From: Alteromonadaceae bacterium 2753L.S.0a.02
GTDB lineage: Bacteria > Pseudomonadota > Gammaproteobacteria > Pseudomonadales > Cellvibrionaceae
Direction: 5' to 3'
Assembly: GCA_007827375.1 (NCBI GenBank)
Contig: VISH01000001.1
Span: 1,240,001 to 1,304,000 of the forward strand
DNA length: 64,000 bases
Part shown: in pieces, positions 45,980-54,293 of the stretch
Layout of the letters: every line of letters begins with the position of its first letter
How positions within the stretch are numbered: the stretch's first letter is position 1
Program-made: the position numbers and the translations under genes
Notes under the pieces: model-generated
Seen by the model: the letters and a program-made list of their open reading frames with translations, nothing else
Told to the model about the DNA's origin: nothing
The model's database searches: none

Positions 45980-47131
45980 TTAATAACCTTTGGCGTCCAT
46001 TGCCAGACCCATTAGGTGTCGGCCATAGGTGGCAGCGGTCATATCGAATTCTGTTTGTGCATGACTGCCGCAGATATGAACATCGCGGAACATGCGCTGC
46101 AACTCATTGCTGTTCATCCAGGCACTGCCCCCGGATGCACTGAACAAGCGATCCACCGCTTCGATAGCCAATTTAATGGCGTAGCTCTGGTGGGCGCGCC
46201 AGTCCAGTACACTTTGAGAAGGAGGCAGGGCCCGTTCAGAATAGGCAGCCTTCATTTCACGCCAATCGCTTCGCAACAATTCGTGGGCGGCATCGACCTG
46301 CAAGGTGGACTCCGCCAGGCGCATATACGCCGGTGCGCTCTCCCCGACTTTGGCACCAGTGTAGGCGCGCACGCGATTGCCGGTTTTGTCGCGATATAAC
46401 TCCAAGGTACGTTTTGCAATTCCTAGGGCAACGCAGGAAAAGCCGAGGGAAAATACCGGAGAGAACGGCATAAAATACAAGGCTCCAGGGTGAATGCCCT
46501 GGCCGGTGCCAAGCCCGAAATTCAAGGCAAACAGCGATTCGGTGCGGTATTCCGGTACGAACACATCTTCGACCAACAAAGATTTACTACCTGTTCCGCG
46601 CAGCGCCGCAGAATCCCAGTCATCCAGAATTTCATAGTCGCTGCGCGGTACCACCGCAAAACAGGGGCCGGGTTGCCCCATAGGGTTGGTTCCCATGTAA
46701 CCGAGCACAGCCCATTGCGCGTGATCACAACCGGATGACCAGCCGAAGCGACCGGAAAGGCGAATACCGCCTTCCGCCGGCTGCCACTGACCAAGTGGCG
46801 CTACTGACGATGAAATCAGAGTGTCGGCATTTTCACCCCAAATTTCGTTTTGTAACTTTTCTGAGAACAGCGCAACACCGTGGCTGTGATTTGCAAGTAG
46901 TGCGCAAGCCCAAGCAGTAGAGGGGCAGGCCGTGGCTAGCACAATAATTGCTTCTGCGAATTCCGGTATATCGAGTTCGAGCCCACCAAAGGATTTGGGA
47001 AGCAAGGCTTTGAAGAAGCCAATCTCTTGCAAAAGGGAAACATTTTCAGTGGGAACCGATTGTTGCGCTTCGGCTTTTGGAGCATTGCTACGGATTTGCT
47101 TCAAGAGTGGCTCTAACCTGGTTGCGAGCAT
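45980..47131 (-). CDS. Group D flavin-dependent monooxygenase (acyl-CoA dehydrogenase fold)
   Basis: 383 residues. The patterns LPKSFGGLELDIPEFAEAI, LATACPSTAWACALLANHSHG and SGRFGWSSGCDHAQWAVLG, with C-terminal SGGSAWMNSNELQRMFRDVH, match HpaB/HsaA-type FADH2-dependent hydroxylases rather than true acyl-CoA dehydrogenases (no catalytic Glu motif seen). Such enzymes hydroxylate aromatic rings, sometimes on carrier proteins, and need reduced flavin from a reductase; no reductase is encoded nearby. Likely the ring hydroxylase of the cluster, ahead of the O-methyltransferase. First gene of the minus-strand operon. Confidence 0.88.
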   Translation of the reverse strand: MLATRLEPLLKQIRSNAPKAEAQQSVPTENVSLLQEIGFFKALLPKSFGGLELDIPEFAEAIIVLATACPSTAWACALLANHSHGVALFSEKLQNEIWGENADTLISSSVAPLGQWQPAEGGIRLSGRFGWSSGCDHAQWAVLGYMGTNPMGQPGPCFAVVPRSDYEILDDWDSAALRGTGSKSLLVEDVFVPEYRTESLFALNFGLGTGQGIHPGALYFMPFSPVFSLGFSCVALGIAKRTLELYRDKTGNRVRAYTGAKVGESAPAYMRLAESTLQVDAAHELLRSDWREMKAAYSERALPPSQSVLDWRAHQSYAIKLAIEAVDRLFSASGGSAWMNSNELQRMFRDVHICGSHAQTEFDMTAATYGRHLMGLAMDAKGY

Positions 47132-47232
47132 GAAGACCTCGTATTATGGGTATGTAACAGTTTGATTTATAGCGCTTTTTAGCAGTAATCAAGCCAACTC
47201 TGGTAATTGCAGCTATAACAATTATTGTAGCG

Positions 47233-47266
47233 GTAAACCTCAACCCCAGGTAGTTTACGGCCGTAA
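47233..47266. promoter_or_regulatory. Inverted repeats in the divergent promoter of the biosynthetic cluster
   Basis: The 179-bp gap between the hydroxylase operon and the A-domain operon contains GTAAACCT ... AGGTAGTTTAC (47233-47258) and, overlapping its right arm, a 12-bp perfect palindrome TTACGGCCGTAA (47255-47266), about 50 bp before the plus-strand start. They are candidates for a shared regulator site; no regulator gene lies inside the cluster. Confidence 0.4.
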
Positions 47267-47310
47267 CGCTTGGTAATTTCGTAAAAACACGTTAAAGAAA
47301 CGAGAAACAA

Positions 47311-48774
47311 ATGGAACTTAGCACATTAATTCGCGCGAGAATGGAATCTCCGACCCCCTTGTATGACAGTAAAGGCAACGAGTTTTCAAATATTGTCGAG
47401 CAATTTAACATCGTTCGCGGTTATCTTGAGACCTTGCCCTCGTTCACCCGACCTGTGGGCATCATGCTGCCCAAAGAGCCCCAGTTTGTTTTGTTGATGC
47501 TGGCATGTATGGAACGCGGTATTCCATACGTACCCCTGAGCGTGGGTACCCCCGAGGAACGTCTTGCTGATATTGTCGAAGACGCTGACATACAGAGTGT
47601 AATCCGTCAGGAAAATTTTGATGCGATACTCTCGAGAGGGAAAATCCCGGATAAATTAGCGGATCGCCAGTTACCAGCCGAACACCCGCTCTACATTATT
47701 TTCACCTCCGGTAGTACAGGGCGACCAAAAGGTGTGGCTATTTCCCGTGGCGCATTCAAGGCCTACAGTGACTGGCTGGTTGACTATCTTGGCGATAGCA
47801 TCACAGAAGACGATCGGGTATTACAAATTACAGAATTTACTTTCGATATCTCACTTATCGATATTATTTTATACCTTCGCAAAGGTACGCCACTGTATTT
47901 TTCAGGTTTTAACAACATTATTGTAAAACTGGCCCAGGAGATCGAGCTAAAACAGATCACCGCGTTCAGCACCGTGCCCAATAATATGACGATGTTATTG
48001 AGCGATCTCGTGGTTAAAAAATCGGACTTCAGTCGCTTGAGAACCTTGATGGTGGGCGGTGCGCGCTTTAGTTACGGTCTTTACCAGAAAATTTCGCAAC
48101 ACTGCCGTGGCCTTGATATACATAATTTTTACGGGCCAACGGAATTTACCATTTATTGCCACGCCAAAAAAATGACATTTGATCCAGTACAAGACGCACG
48201 CGACCACACAGTGTCAATTGGGCTACCGAACACGCAGGTACAGCCCGAAATATTAGTAGACGACCGTTTCGGCGAAGCTTTTGAGCAGGGCGAATTAATT
48301 CTTTCCGGTGCCCAGATCATGAACGGTTACGTGAATAATTCCGAAAAAACTGCGGAAGCTATCACTGAAATTCAGGGGCGCAAATTTTATAAAACCGGAG
48401 ACTTGGCTTATAAAGATGACCGGGGTGAATATTTTATTGTGGGGCGCTTAGACGACACCATTAAAGTGCGTGGTTACCGCGTTAATTTGTTGGATATCGA
48501 TTCCTATATTGCGCGTTTAGATTTTGTTCAAGATGTGACAACTATCGCTATACCCGATGAAATTCGTGAAAATCTTACCGTGTGTTATTTGATTCCCAAA
48601 GCGGATGTGCGGGAATCGTTAAAAATCGTGGACGTCAAACGGAAATTGAAAGAGGTTTTAATGGATTATCAGGTGCCCGATAAGGTGGTGTTTACCGACA
48701 GGTTTCCAACCAATACCAGTGGCAAAGTGTGTAAGAAAACTCTGGCAGCCCAGTTTCTGGAAAGTCAGAAATAA
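47311..48774 (+). CDS. Stand-alone amino-acid adenylation enzyme
   Basis: 487 residues, only an A domain. A3 IIFTSGSTGRPKGVAIS, A5 NFYGPTEFTIY, A7 FYKTGDLAY, A8 DDTIKVRGYRVNLLDID, A10 NTSGKVCKK. The A4 motif FDISLID retains the Asp that salt-bridges the alpha-amino group, so an alpha-amino acid is expected. The code I read is D-I-I-S-M-G-F-I-Y, which I cannot assign. It should load a separate carrier, either the 78-residue protein at 54024 or the PCP-TE at 54294. First gene of the plus-strand operon of the cluster. Confidence 0.9.
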   Translation: MELSTLIRARMESPTPLYDSKGNEFSNIVEQFNIVRGYLETLPSFTRPVGIMLPKEPQFVLLMLACMERGIPYVPLSVGTPEERLADIVEDADIQSVIRQENFDAILSRGKIPDKLADRQLPAEHPLYIIFTSGSTGRPKGVAISRGAFKAYSDWLVDYLGDSITEDDRVLQITEFTFDISLIDIILYLRKGTPLYFSGFNNIIVKLAQEIELKQITAFSTVPNNMTMLLSDLVVKKSDFSRLRTLMVGGARFSYGLYQKISQHCRGLDIHNFYGPTEFTIYCHAKKMTFDPVQDARDHTVSIGLPNTQVQPEILVDDRFGEAFEQGELILSGAQIMNGYVNNSEKTAEAITEIQGRKFYKTGDLAYKDDRGEYFIVGRLDDTIKVRGYRVNLLDIDSYIARLDFVQDVTTIAIPDEIRENLTVCYLIPKADVRESLKIVDVKRKLKEVLMDYQVPDKVVFTDRFPTNTSGKVCKKTLAAQFLESQK

Positions 48775-48795
48775 AAAACGTTTGAGGTATTAACG

Positions 48796-50664
48796 TTGGA
48801 AATTAAGCAACCACATACGGCGCTAATGCGTGCGCCTTTGGTTATGGCCTTTTTATGGGTACTCGCCGCCTGCGTGCGCGATATGGCACGGGTAAATTCA
48901 ATCGATGTGCCAGAGCACATTTATTTTTTGTATGCTATTTCTGGAAATTTTTTCTACCCGGCAATCTTCTTTTTTGCCGGTAGTTTCTGTGGTCACTTTT
49001 TTGTAAACCCAAAACGTAACCCGATAAGTTTTTCCTGGCAATGGTTGGGTTATAGTTTCGTGGTTTGGGTCGTGCTGCAAAATCTGATTGAAGTGGTGTT
49101 TTCGGGCTATACCGATAGCGCCGCTGTCGTGAGCGATATTTACTATGATTTTGTCACCAAGCCGCAGAATCATTTATGGATACTCCTGGCGCTGGCGCTT
49201 ACTTTGCCGGTGTTATACGCCATCGCTCGATTTAAAACGGCGGTGAAAATATTATTGGCAATATTTGCGGTGCATTGCTGCTTAAATCCCGACAAATCAA
49301 CTTTGCTATATCCGCTAAACCTTGTAACAAATTATTTGTATTTTAGCTTGTTGGGTTTGTTGCTGGGTGATTGGCTGTCACGTTTGGTTATCAGCCGTAA
49401 AATAGCTTTGCTACTTACGGTGCTGTACCTAGTTGTGAGTGTCCTCTGGATCCAATTTGTAGACCATCGACCTTACATCATCGACACTAAAAATTTTATA
49501 TTTAGCCACTTGGGCATCGTTTTTATTATTGCTGTCTCACAATTAATTAACCTTCGCAATACCTCATTGCAGGATTCCCTGAAGTTGGCGCTGTTGTTGT
49601 TTGTGATGCATTACATCGGTGTCGCAGGTATTCGTACAGTACTGCTAAAAACATTTCACTACACTGGTGCACACGGGCACTTGTTTGCAGGCGTCTTGCT
49701 GGGAATTGTTATTCCCTATATCGCATACCGAATGCGTACTTGGCGCATAATAGCTATCACCCTTGAAGCACCGCGAGCGTTGCGAATATATCGACGCGGT
49801 CTTCCTCAAAACGACGTGCGATATACTTTATTCGCAAAAATAGCGTCGGTGTGCTGTATTTCGCTAATCGCTGGCTACACAATCCTTTATACGGTGTCTG
49901 AAAGTATTCTCGCCAAATCACGGCCAGACGTAGTTAATGCGAGCGACACCATAAACAAGGAAACGTTTGACACAGCAGAATTGTCGGAAGGAAAACGTCT
50001 TGCTTATTTATACGGTTGCGCAGGCGGTTGTCATGGTGGTGGGATGACTGGTAAATCCTATCACCGAGTGCCCTTTAAAGGCGTTTACCACGCGCCCAAT
50101 TTAAGAGAATCAGTGCGGCGTTACAACGACAGTGAGCTTCTCCAGATTGTTAAAGCCGGCGAACGCCCAGAAGGACATCCCATTATGTTGGGTATGCCTG
50201 TTGCCGGATTTGCCTCAGTACCCGATGTGCAGTTACAGCAAGTGTTCAACTATATTCGCAGTCTTCCCTTTGAAGGGGGAGATAGTGGCGGCGCTACCCT
50301 TGGGCCAATAACACGAATGGAACTTATACTCGGAACCTTTAAAAATAATGAGACATTGGTTGCCGAAGCCGATCAATTTTTTAATACAGTACCCGAGGCT
50401 TCAGAACGCAACGGACAACATTGGGCGCGGGCTGTTTGTACCGAGTGTCACGGCTTAAGCCTACAGGGCAACGAAGAAGTACGTTCGCCACCGTTGTTGG
50501 TTGCCAAAGCTTATAATATTGAACAATTTAAAACCTTACTTCGCGAAGGCGTTCCACCCGATGGCAGGGATCTGGGATTGATGAAACAAGTGGCAAGAGT
50601 ACGTTTTAATCATTTTACCGATCAGGAAATCGAACAAATTTTTGCATTTTTATATACGCTCTAA
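48796..50664 (+). CDS. Membrane acyltransferase fused to a two-heme cytochrome c region
   Basis: 622 residues from TTG 48796; an ATG at 48826 is an alternative. Residues ~10-380 carry about ten TM helices and resemble the acyltransferase-3 family (YPAIFFFAGSFCGHFF; NHLWILLALALTLPVLYAI). After an eleventh TM helix (about 355-378) the protein continues outside the membrane as two cytochrome c-like domains. The first heme site is C408-AGG-C412-H413, an unusual CX3CH; the second is C548-TE-C551-H552. Late Met residues could be axial ligands. The combination is, to my knowledge, rare. It may link modification or export of the product to periplasmic electron transfer. Second gene of the plus-strand operon, 21 bp after the A-domain gene. 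Confidence 0.82.
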   Translation: MEIKQPHTALMRAPLVMAFLWVLAACVRDMARVNSIDVPEHIYFLYAISGNFFYPAIFFFAGSFCGHFFVNPKRNPISFSWQWLGYSFVVWVVLQNLIEVVFSGYTDSAAVVSDIYYDFVTKPQNHLWILLALALTLPVLYAIARFKTAVKILLAIFAVHCCLNPDKSTLLYPLNLVTNYLYFSLLGLLLGDWLSRLVISRKIALLLTVLYLVVSVLWIQFVDHRPYIIDTKNFIFSHLGIVFIIAVSQLINLRNTSLQDSLKLALLLFVMHYIGVAGIRTVLLKTFHYTGAHGHLFAGVLLGIVIPYIAYRMRTWRIIAITLEAPRALRIYRRGLPQNDVRYTLFAKIASVCCISLIAGYTILYTVSESILAKSRPDVVNASDTINKETFDTAELSEGKRLAYLYGCAGGCHGGGMTGKSYHRVPFKGVYHAPNLRESVRRYNDSELLQIVKAGERPEGHPIMLGMPVAGFASVPDVQLQQVFNYIRSLPFEGGDSGGATLGPITRMELILGTFKNNETLVAEADQFFNTVPEASERNGQHWARAVCTECHGLSLQGNEEVRSPPLLVAKAYNIEQFKTLLREGVPPDGRDLGLMKQVARVRFNHFTDQEIEQIFAFLYTL

Positions 50665-50688
50665 TTTTAATTTATAAAAGGTTTTGCT

Positions 50689-51960
50689 ATGCCCAACTCC
50701 GTTGAGGTAAATCCCGATACCTGTATCGTTATAGGCGCCGGCATTGGCGGTATGTGTGCGGCTGCTGCACTTGCTGCTACATTTACTAATGTCGTGATTT
50801 TCGAAAAAGACTCGCTGAGTGATCCGAGTGCTTCCCGCAAAAGTATTGCGCAGTCTCAACACTTACACAGCCTGCTGTTAGGTGGCCGTGATATTTTGGA
50901 GAGCTTGTTCCCCGGTTTTACCGACGATTTGGTCGCTGCTGGTGGCAATCTTTTAAAAGCGGGCTTGGATCAGAAAATTTACGAGTTCGGTGCCTGGATG
51001 CCGGCTCGCGATCTCGGCATGACCATATCCACGCAATCACGCACACTGTTGGAAAATGTTGTACGTAGCCGAGTAAAACAAATCGCAAATATTGAAATTG
51101 TCGATCGCGCCAAAGTCTCTCAACTTTGTATTACCGATGGTACAGTAACCGGCGTTGCCGTTACACGCAAAGATGCCGAAGTGGAAATACATAATAGTAG
51201 CCTGGTTATCGATTCGGCAGGGCTTTCCGGAACCATTGCGAAACAGATACCCGGTTTATCGCCGGGAATTGATGAAATTACCGAAACAGTCTCTTCAAAA
51301 ATTGTCTATGTCACCGCACTTATAAAAAAGCCTGAGGCATGGCGTCATACCAAAGAAAATGTGTTAATTGTTGCCGACCCCGATAAAACCCGTGGTGGTG
51401 GGTTGTTGGACATTGAAAACGATACCTGGGTTGTTTCATTGAACGGCCGCAACGGTATCGAACCGCCAACAGATTTCAAGGAGTGGCTGGCGTACGCCGC
51501 AACTCTGCCCGATAAAGCGATCTGGGAACGTATTAAAGAGTGCGAACCACTTCAAAAATTACAGAAATTTAACAAACCCATTTCGTTTGTGCGCCGCTTT
51601 GACAAGGTCGATAATTTACCTCTTGGTTACTTTCCTATGGGAGATACGGTTAACAGTGTTAATCCGACGTTCGGGCAGGGAATGGCCCTGGCATTGGAAC
51701 ATGCGAGAGCATTGGCGGACTCACTTGATCTTAGCAATAAAAATGCATGGCAGCAGGCTTATTTGAAAACTGCGTTAGGCTACTCGCTGAAAGCCTGGCG
51801 TCAAACGGTAGCTTATGAATCCATGTTCAATATTGAAGACGAAACCAAGAAAAATAAATTCGCCGCGTTACAGGCGCTGGTGTTGAATAAACATAAACAG
51901 GCGCATCACGATGCGGATGTTCACCTGCAATTATTCAAGCAAGCACAGATGCTCGGTTAA
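50689..51960 (+). CDS. FAD-dependent monooxygenase/epoxidase-like protein 1
   Basis: 423 residues. FAD-binding GxGxxG in CIVIGAGIGGMCAAAAL, then the pattern SQHLHSLLLGGRDILESLFPG, shared with flavin epoxidases of polyether clusters (LasC/MonCI type). The second FAD motif is LPLGYFPMGDTVNSVNP with FGQGMALALEHA. Expected to oxidise a C=C bond or hydroxylate; true substrate unknown. It is a tandem paralogue of the next gene. Soluble, no signal peptide. Confidence 0.87.
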   Translation: MPNSVEVNPDTCIVIGAGIGGMCAAAALAATFTNVVIFEKDSLSDPSASRKSIAQSQHLHSLLLGGRDILESLFPGFTDDLVAAGGNLLKAGLDQKIYEFGAWMPARDLGMTISTQSRTLLENVVRSRVKQIANIEIVDRAKVSQLCITDGTVTGVAVTRKDAEVEIHNSSLVIDSAGLSGTIAKQIPGLSPGIDEITETVSSKIVYVTALIKKPEAWRHTKENVLIVADPDKTRGGGLLDIENDTWVVSLNGRNGIEPPTDFKEWLAYAATLPDKAIWERIKECEPLQKLQKFNKPISFVRRFDKVDNLPLGYFPMGDTVNSVNPTFGQGMALALEHARALADSLDLSNKNAWQQAYLKTALGYSLKAWRQTVAYESMFNIEDETKKNKFAALQALVLNKHKQAHHDADVHLQLFKQAQMLG

Positions 51961-51974
51961 ACGGAGGCGCATTC

Positions 51975-53216
51975 ATGAACATCGTAATTGTTGGTTCCGG
52001 GATTGCCGGATTAAGCGCTGCCGCCGCTGTTTCACCTTACTGCAAACAAATTATCCTTATTGATAAAGACCAACCCGCGACGCCGAATGCGCCGCGTCGC
52101 TATGCGCCGCAAGGTGCCCATATCCATATTTTATTGCAAGCGGGCTTGAATATGCTCGACGATATGTTGCCGGGCTTTGAACAGGAGCTTATTCGTCGCG
52201 GTGCGTCACGCATTCCTGCCGGCGTAGGGCAGCAGATTTTTGAGTATGGTGATTGGATGCCGCAGCAGGATCTCGATTTGGTCTTTTTAGGGCAGTCGCG
52301 CATGCATTTTGAATCGACGCTCTGTGAGCGTGTGCTGAGTTTACCCAATGTTTCCAGAATAAACCGTCGTGTTGCAGGTTTTTTAAAAACCGACAATAAT
52401 CGTATCGCTGGTGTAAATTTCGTCGAGGGCGATGAACTGGAAGCTGATCTGGTTATAGATGCATCCGGAGCGGGCGGAATATTTTTTGATTGGTTTAAAA
52501 AAAATACTCAGTGCGATATTAAAGTAGATATATTTCCGATTAATATATTTTATTCAACGGTGCACTTTAAAAAGCCGCCTGAATTCCAGGGAAAAAAAGA
52601 AAATATTTTAATTGTGCCCGAAGCGGGAGTGAGCAATCTTGGCTGTTCGCTGTTGGATATTGAAAACGATACCTGGTGTGTTTCGCTGCATGGTCGCGAC
52701 CGTGAGCCAATTCCCGCGACTTTGGGGGAGTGGCAAGAGGCGGTAAAAAATCTCCCCGATGACCGCATCTGGTCGCGTATTAGTAATGCAATACCATTAA
52801 CAGAACTGTCGAAATTTAAGAAAGCGACCGCTAAGTGGCGTAGATTCGATGAGGCTCAAGGCCTGCCTGAGGGCTATTTGCCGCTTGGCGATACCATTAA
52901 TACCCTGAATCCCATTTTTGGTCAGGGGATGACGCTCACGATTGGTCACGCTTTTGCGTTACGTAACACTGTGGCGGCATCGAGTTTGACGAGCAGTGAT
53001 GAGTTCCGACGTCGCTATTTAACCGAGGCCTGTGAATGGACAGCAAAAGCCTGGCGCAAAGCTGTCGCCTTCGATAAAAATTTTCTGGCAGACCAGATTC
53101 AGGATTCAAAACGTGTGGAATTGGTTCGCAAGCTTACTGCTGCTCAGCACCGCAAGATGGCGGAATCTGCCGATTTTCATTTGAAGATTGTAAAAGAATA
53201 CCAAATGCTGGTTTAG
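51975..53216 (+). CDS. FAD-dependent monooxygenase/epoxidase-like protein 2
   Basis: 413 residues, ATG preceded by GGAGG. It shares most landmarks with the preceding protein: IVGSGIAGLSAAAAVSPY, GAHIHILLQAGLNMLDDMLPG, LLDIENDTWCVSLHGRD, and LPEGYLPLGDTINTLNPIFGQGMTLTIGHA. The two probably arose by tandem duplication and may act in sequence or as a heteromer. Last gene of the plus-strand operon, followed by a terminator shared with the convergent operon. Confidence 0.87.
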   Translation: MNIVIVGSGIAGLSAAAAVSPYCKQIILIDKDQPATPNAPRRYAPQGAHIHILLQAGLNMLDDMLPGFEQELIRRGASRIPAGVGQQIFEYGDWMPQQDLDLVFLGQSRMHFESTLCERVLSLPNVSRINRRVAGFLKTDNNRIAGVNFVEGDELEADLVIDASGAGGIFFDWFKKNTQCDIKVDIFPINIFYSTVHFKKPPEFQGKKENILIVPEAGVSNLGCSLLDIENDTWCVSLHGRDREPIPATLGEWQEAVKNLPDDRIWSRISNAIPLTELSKFKKATAKWRRFDEAQGLPEGYLPLGDTINTLNPIFGQGMTLTIGHAFALRNTVAASSLTSSDEFRRRYLTEACEWTAKAWRKAVAFDKNFLADQIQDSKRVELVRKLTAAQHRKMAESADFHLKIVKEYQMLV

Positions 53217-53281
53217 CAGCGATAGGAAAGCACCATTACGATCTGCCGGACACTGAGTTTTGGAGCATAAATCTTGAAGGT

Positions 53282-53326
53282 ACCCTCGATGCGCGATTAG
53301 ATGCGTCGAGGGTGTAGAACTTTTTT
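53282..53326. terminator. Hairpin terminator between convergent cluster operons
   Basis: ACCCTCGA/TCGAGGGT with a 16-base loop is followed on the plus strand by GTAGAACTTTTTT. The T run reaches the stop of the convergent methyltransferase gene. Confidence 0.75.
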
Positions 53327-53993
53327 AGAGCTTGCGAATAAACGATACGCCGTCGCCCATTGTGGAAAGGCAAACTTCGATACGCTCATCCCCATGTAAC
53401 TTTTTATTAAGGGCTACAATCGCTGTCGTTTCCGGAGTGGTGTCGCTCTTATCGGTCACGCGGCCGCCCCACAACATATTATCGATAATAATAATGCCGC
53501 CGGGTCGGGTGAGCACCAGCGCGGCTTCGTAATATTCGTCGTACTTGTCTTTGTTGGCGTCGATGTAAGTGAAATCGAAACTACATTCCTTGCCCTCTGA
53601 AATTAGCTTTTGTACTGTGGCCACCGCGTCACCAACGATGCACTCGGCCTTGTGATCAACACCGGCATCCTTCCAGTACCCACGCGCCAAGTCTGCACAT
53701 TCCTGACTAATTTCACAGCAGGTTAGAAAGCCGTCGTCAGGCATCGCCATTAATACCGACAGGCTTGAATAACCCGTAAATACGCCAATCTCAAGGCCTC
53801 TTTTAAATCCCATGGATTTCACAAAAAAAGCCAGAAACGCAGCTTCTTCAGGCATGGTCATAATCGACGCATCACCGCGGTTTTTTAGCGTTTCCAAACG
53901 GCATTTTTTAAGAATCTCGTGCTCGCGAATACCATAGCGCCGGGTGTAGGCGAGAACCTTCGACGTTTCCAAATCGGTGTTGTAGTAAGCCAT
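53325..53993 (-). CDS. Class I O-methyltransferase (caffeoyl-CoA/catechol type)
   Basis: 222 residues. SAM-binding LEIGVFTGYSSLSVLMAMP, acidic TCCEIS, and the metal/active-site region FDFTYIDANKDKYDEYYEAAL with IIIDNMLWGGRV match Methyltransf_3 enzymes, which use a divalent metal to methylate one hydroxyl of a catechol, on free or thioester-bound substrates. Together with the hydroxylase of the cluster this suggests a methoxylated ring in the product. Last gene of a three-gene minus-strand operon (PCP-TE, carrier, methyltransferase). Confidence 0.92.
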   Translation of the reverse strand: MAYYNTDLETSKVLAYTRRYGIREHEILKKCRLETLKNRGDASIMTMPEEAAFLAFFVKSMGFKRGLEIGVFTGYSSLSVLMAMPDDGFLTCCEISQECADLARGYWKDAGVDHKAECIVGDAVATVQKLISEGKECSFDFTYIDANKDKYDEYYEAALVLTRPGGIIIIDNMLWGGRVTDKSDTTPETTAIVALNKKLHGDERIEVCLSTMGDGVSFIRKL

Positions 53994-54023
53994 GTTGTTG
54001 CCTCTGCGTATGCGGTTGCCGAA

Positions 54024-54260
54024 TTACTTGGCGTCGACGAGGTTGGTTAAAGCTTGAATGGTATCGAAATCGTCAACATTAAGCTCCCCAAAGTCCACTT
54101 CAAATCCGAGTTCGGATTCCAGAAAACTTAACAGCTCGATCAATGAATAGCTGTCGATCAAGCCACTGGTAAACAGGGCTTCTTCATCACCCACTGTCTC
54201 CAGATCGACATCGGTTTCCTGGCTGAGAAAGGATTTAATGCGTTGTTTGGTTTCACTCAT
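54024..54260 (-). CDS. Stand-alone acyl/peptidyl carrier protein
   Basis: 78 residues, acidic, the usual carrier-protein length. The phosphopantetheine attachment site is Ser37 in GLIDSYSLIELL, of the variant type also seen in DltC-like carriers. It probably holds the amino acid activated by the stand-alone A domain, or the ring during hydroxylation and methylation. A phosphopantetheinyl transferase must be supplied from elsewhere. Middle gene of the minus-strand operon. Confidence 0.9.
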   Translation of the reverse strand: MSETKQRIKSFLSQETDVDLETVGDEEALFTSGLIDSYSLIELLSFLESELGFEVDFGELNVDDFDTIQALTNLVDAK

Positions 54261-54293
54261 GTTTGTAAAGATCCATAAAAAAAGCGAACGGCG

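Noticed and set aside
45980..47131. Reading the flavin enzyme as a PCP-bound prolyl dehydrogenase making a pyrrole unit
   Set aside because: The N-terminal patterns fit HpaB/HsaA-type hydroxylases better, and the stand-alone A-domain code as read does not resemble proline codes.
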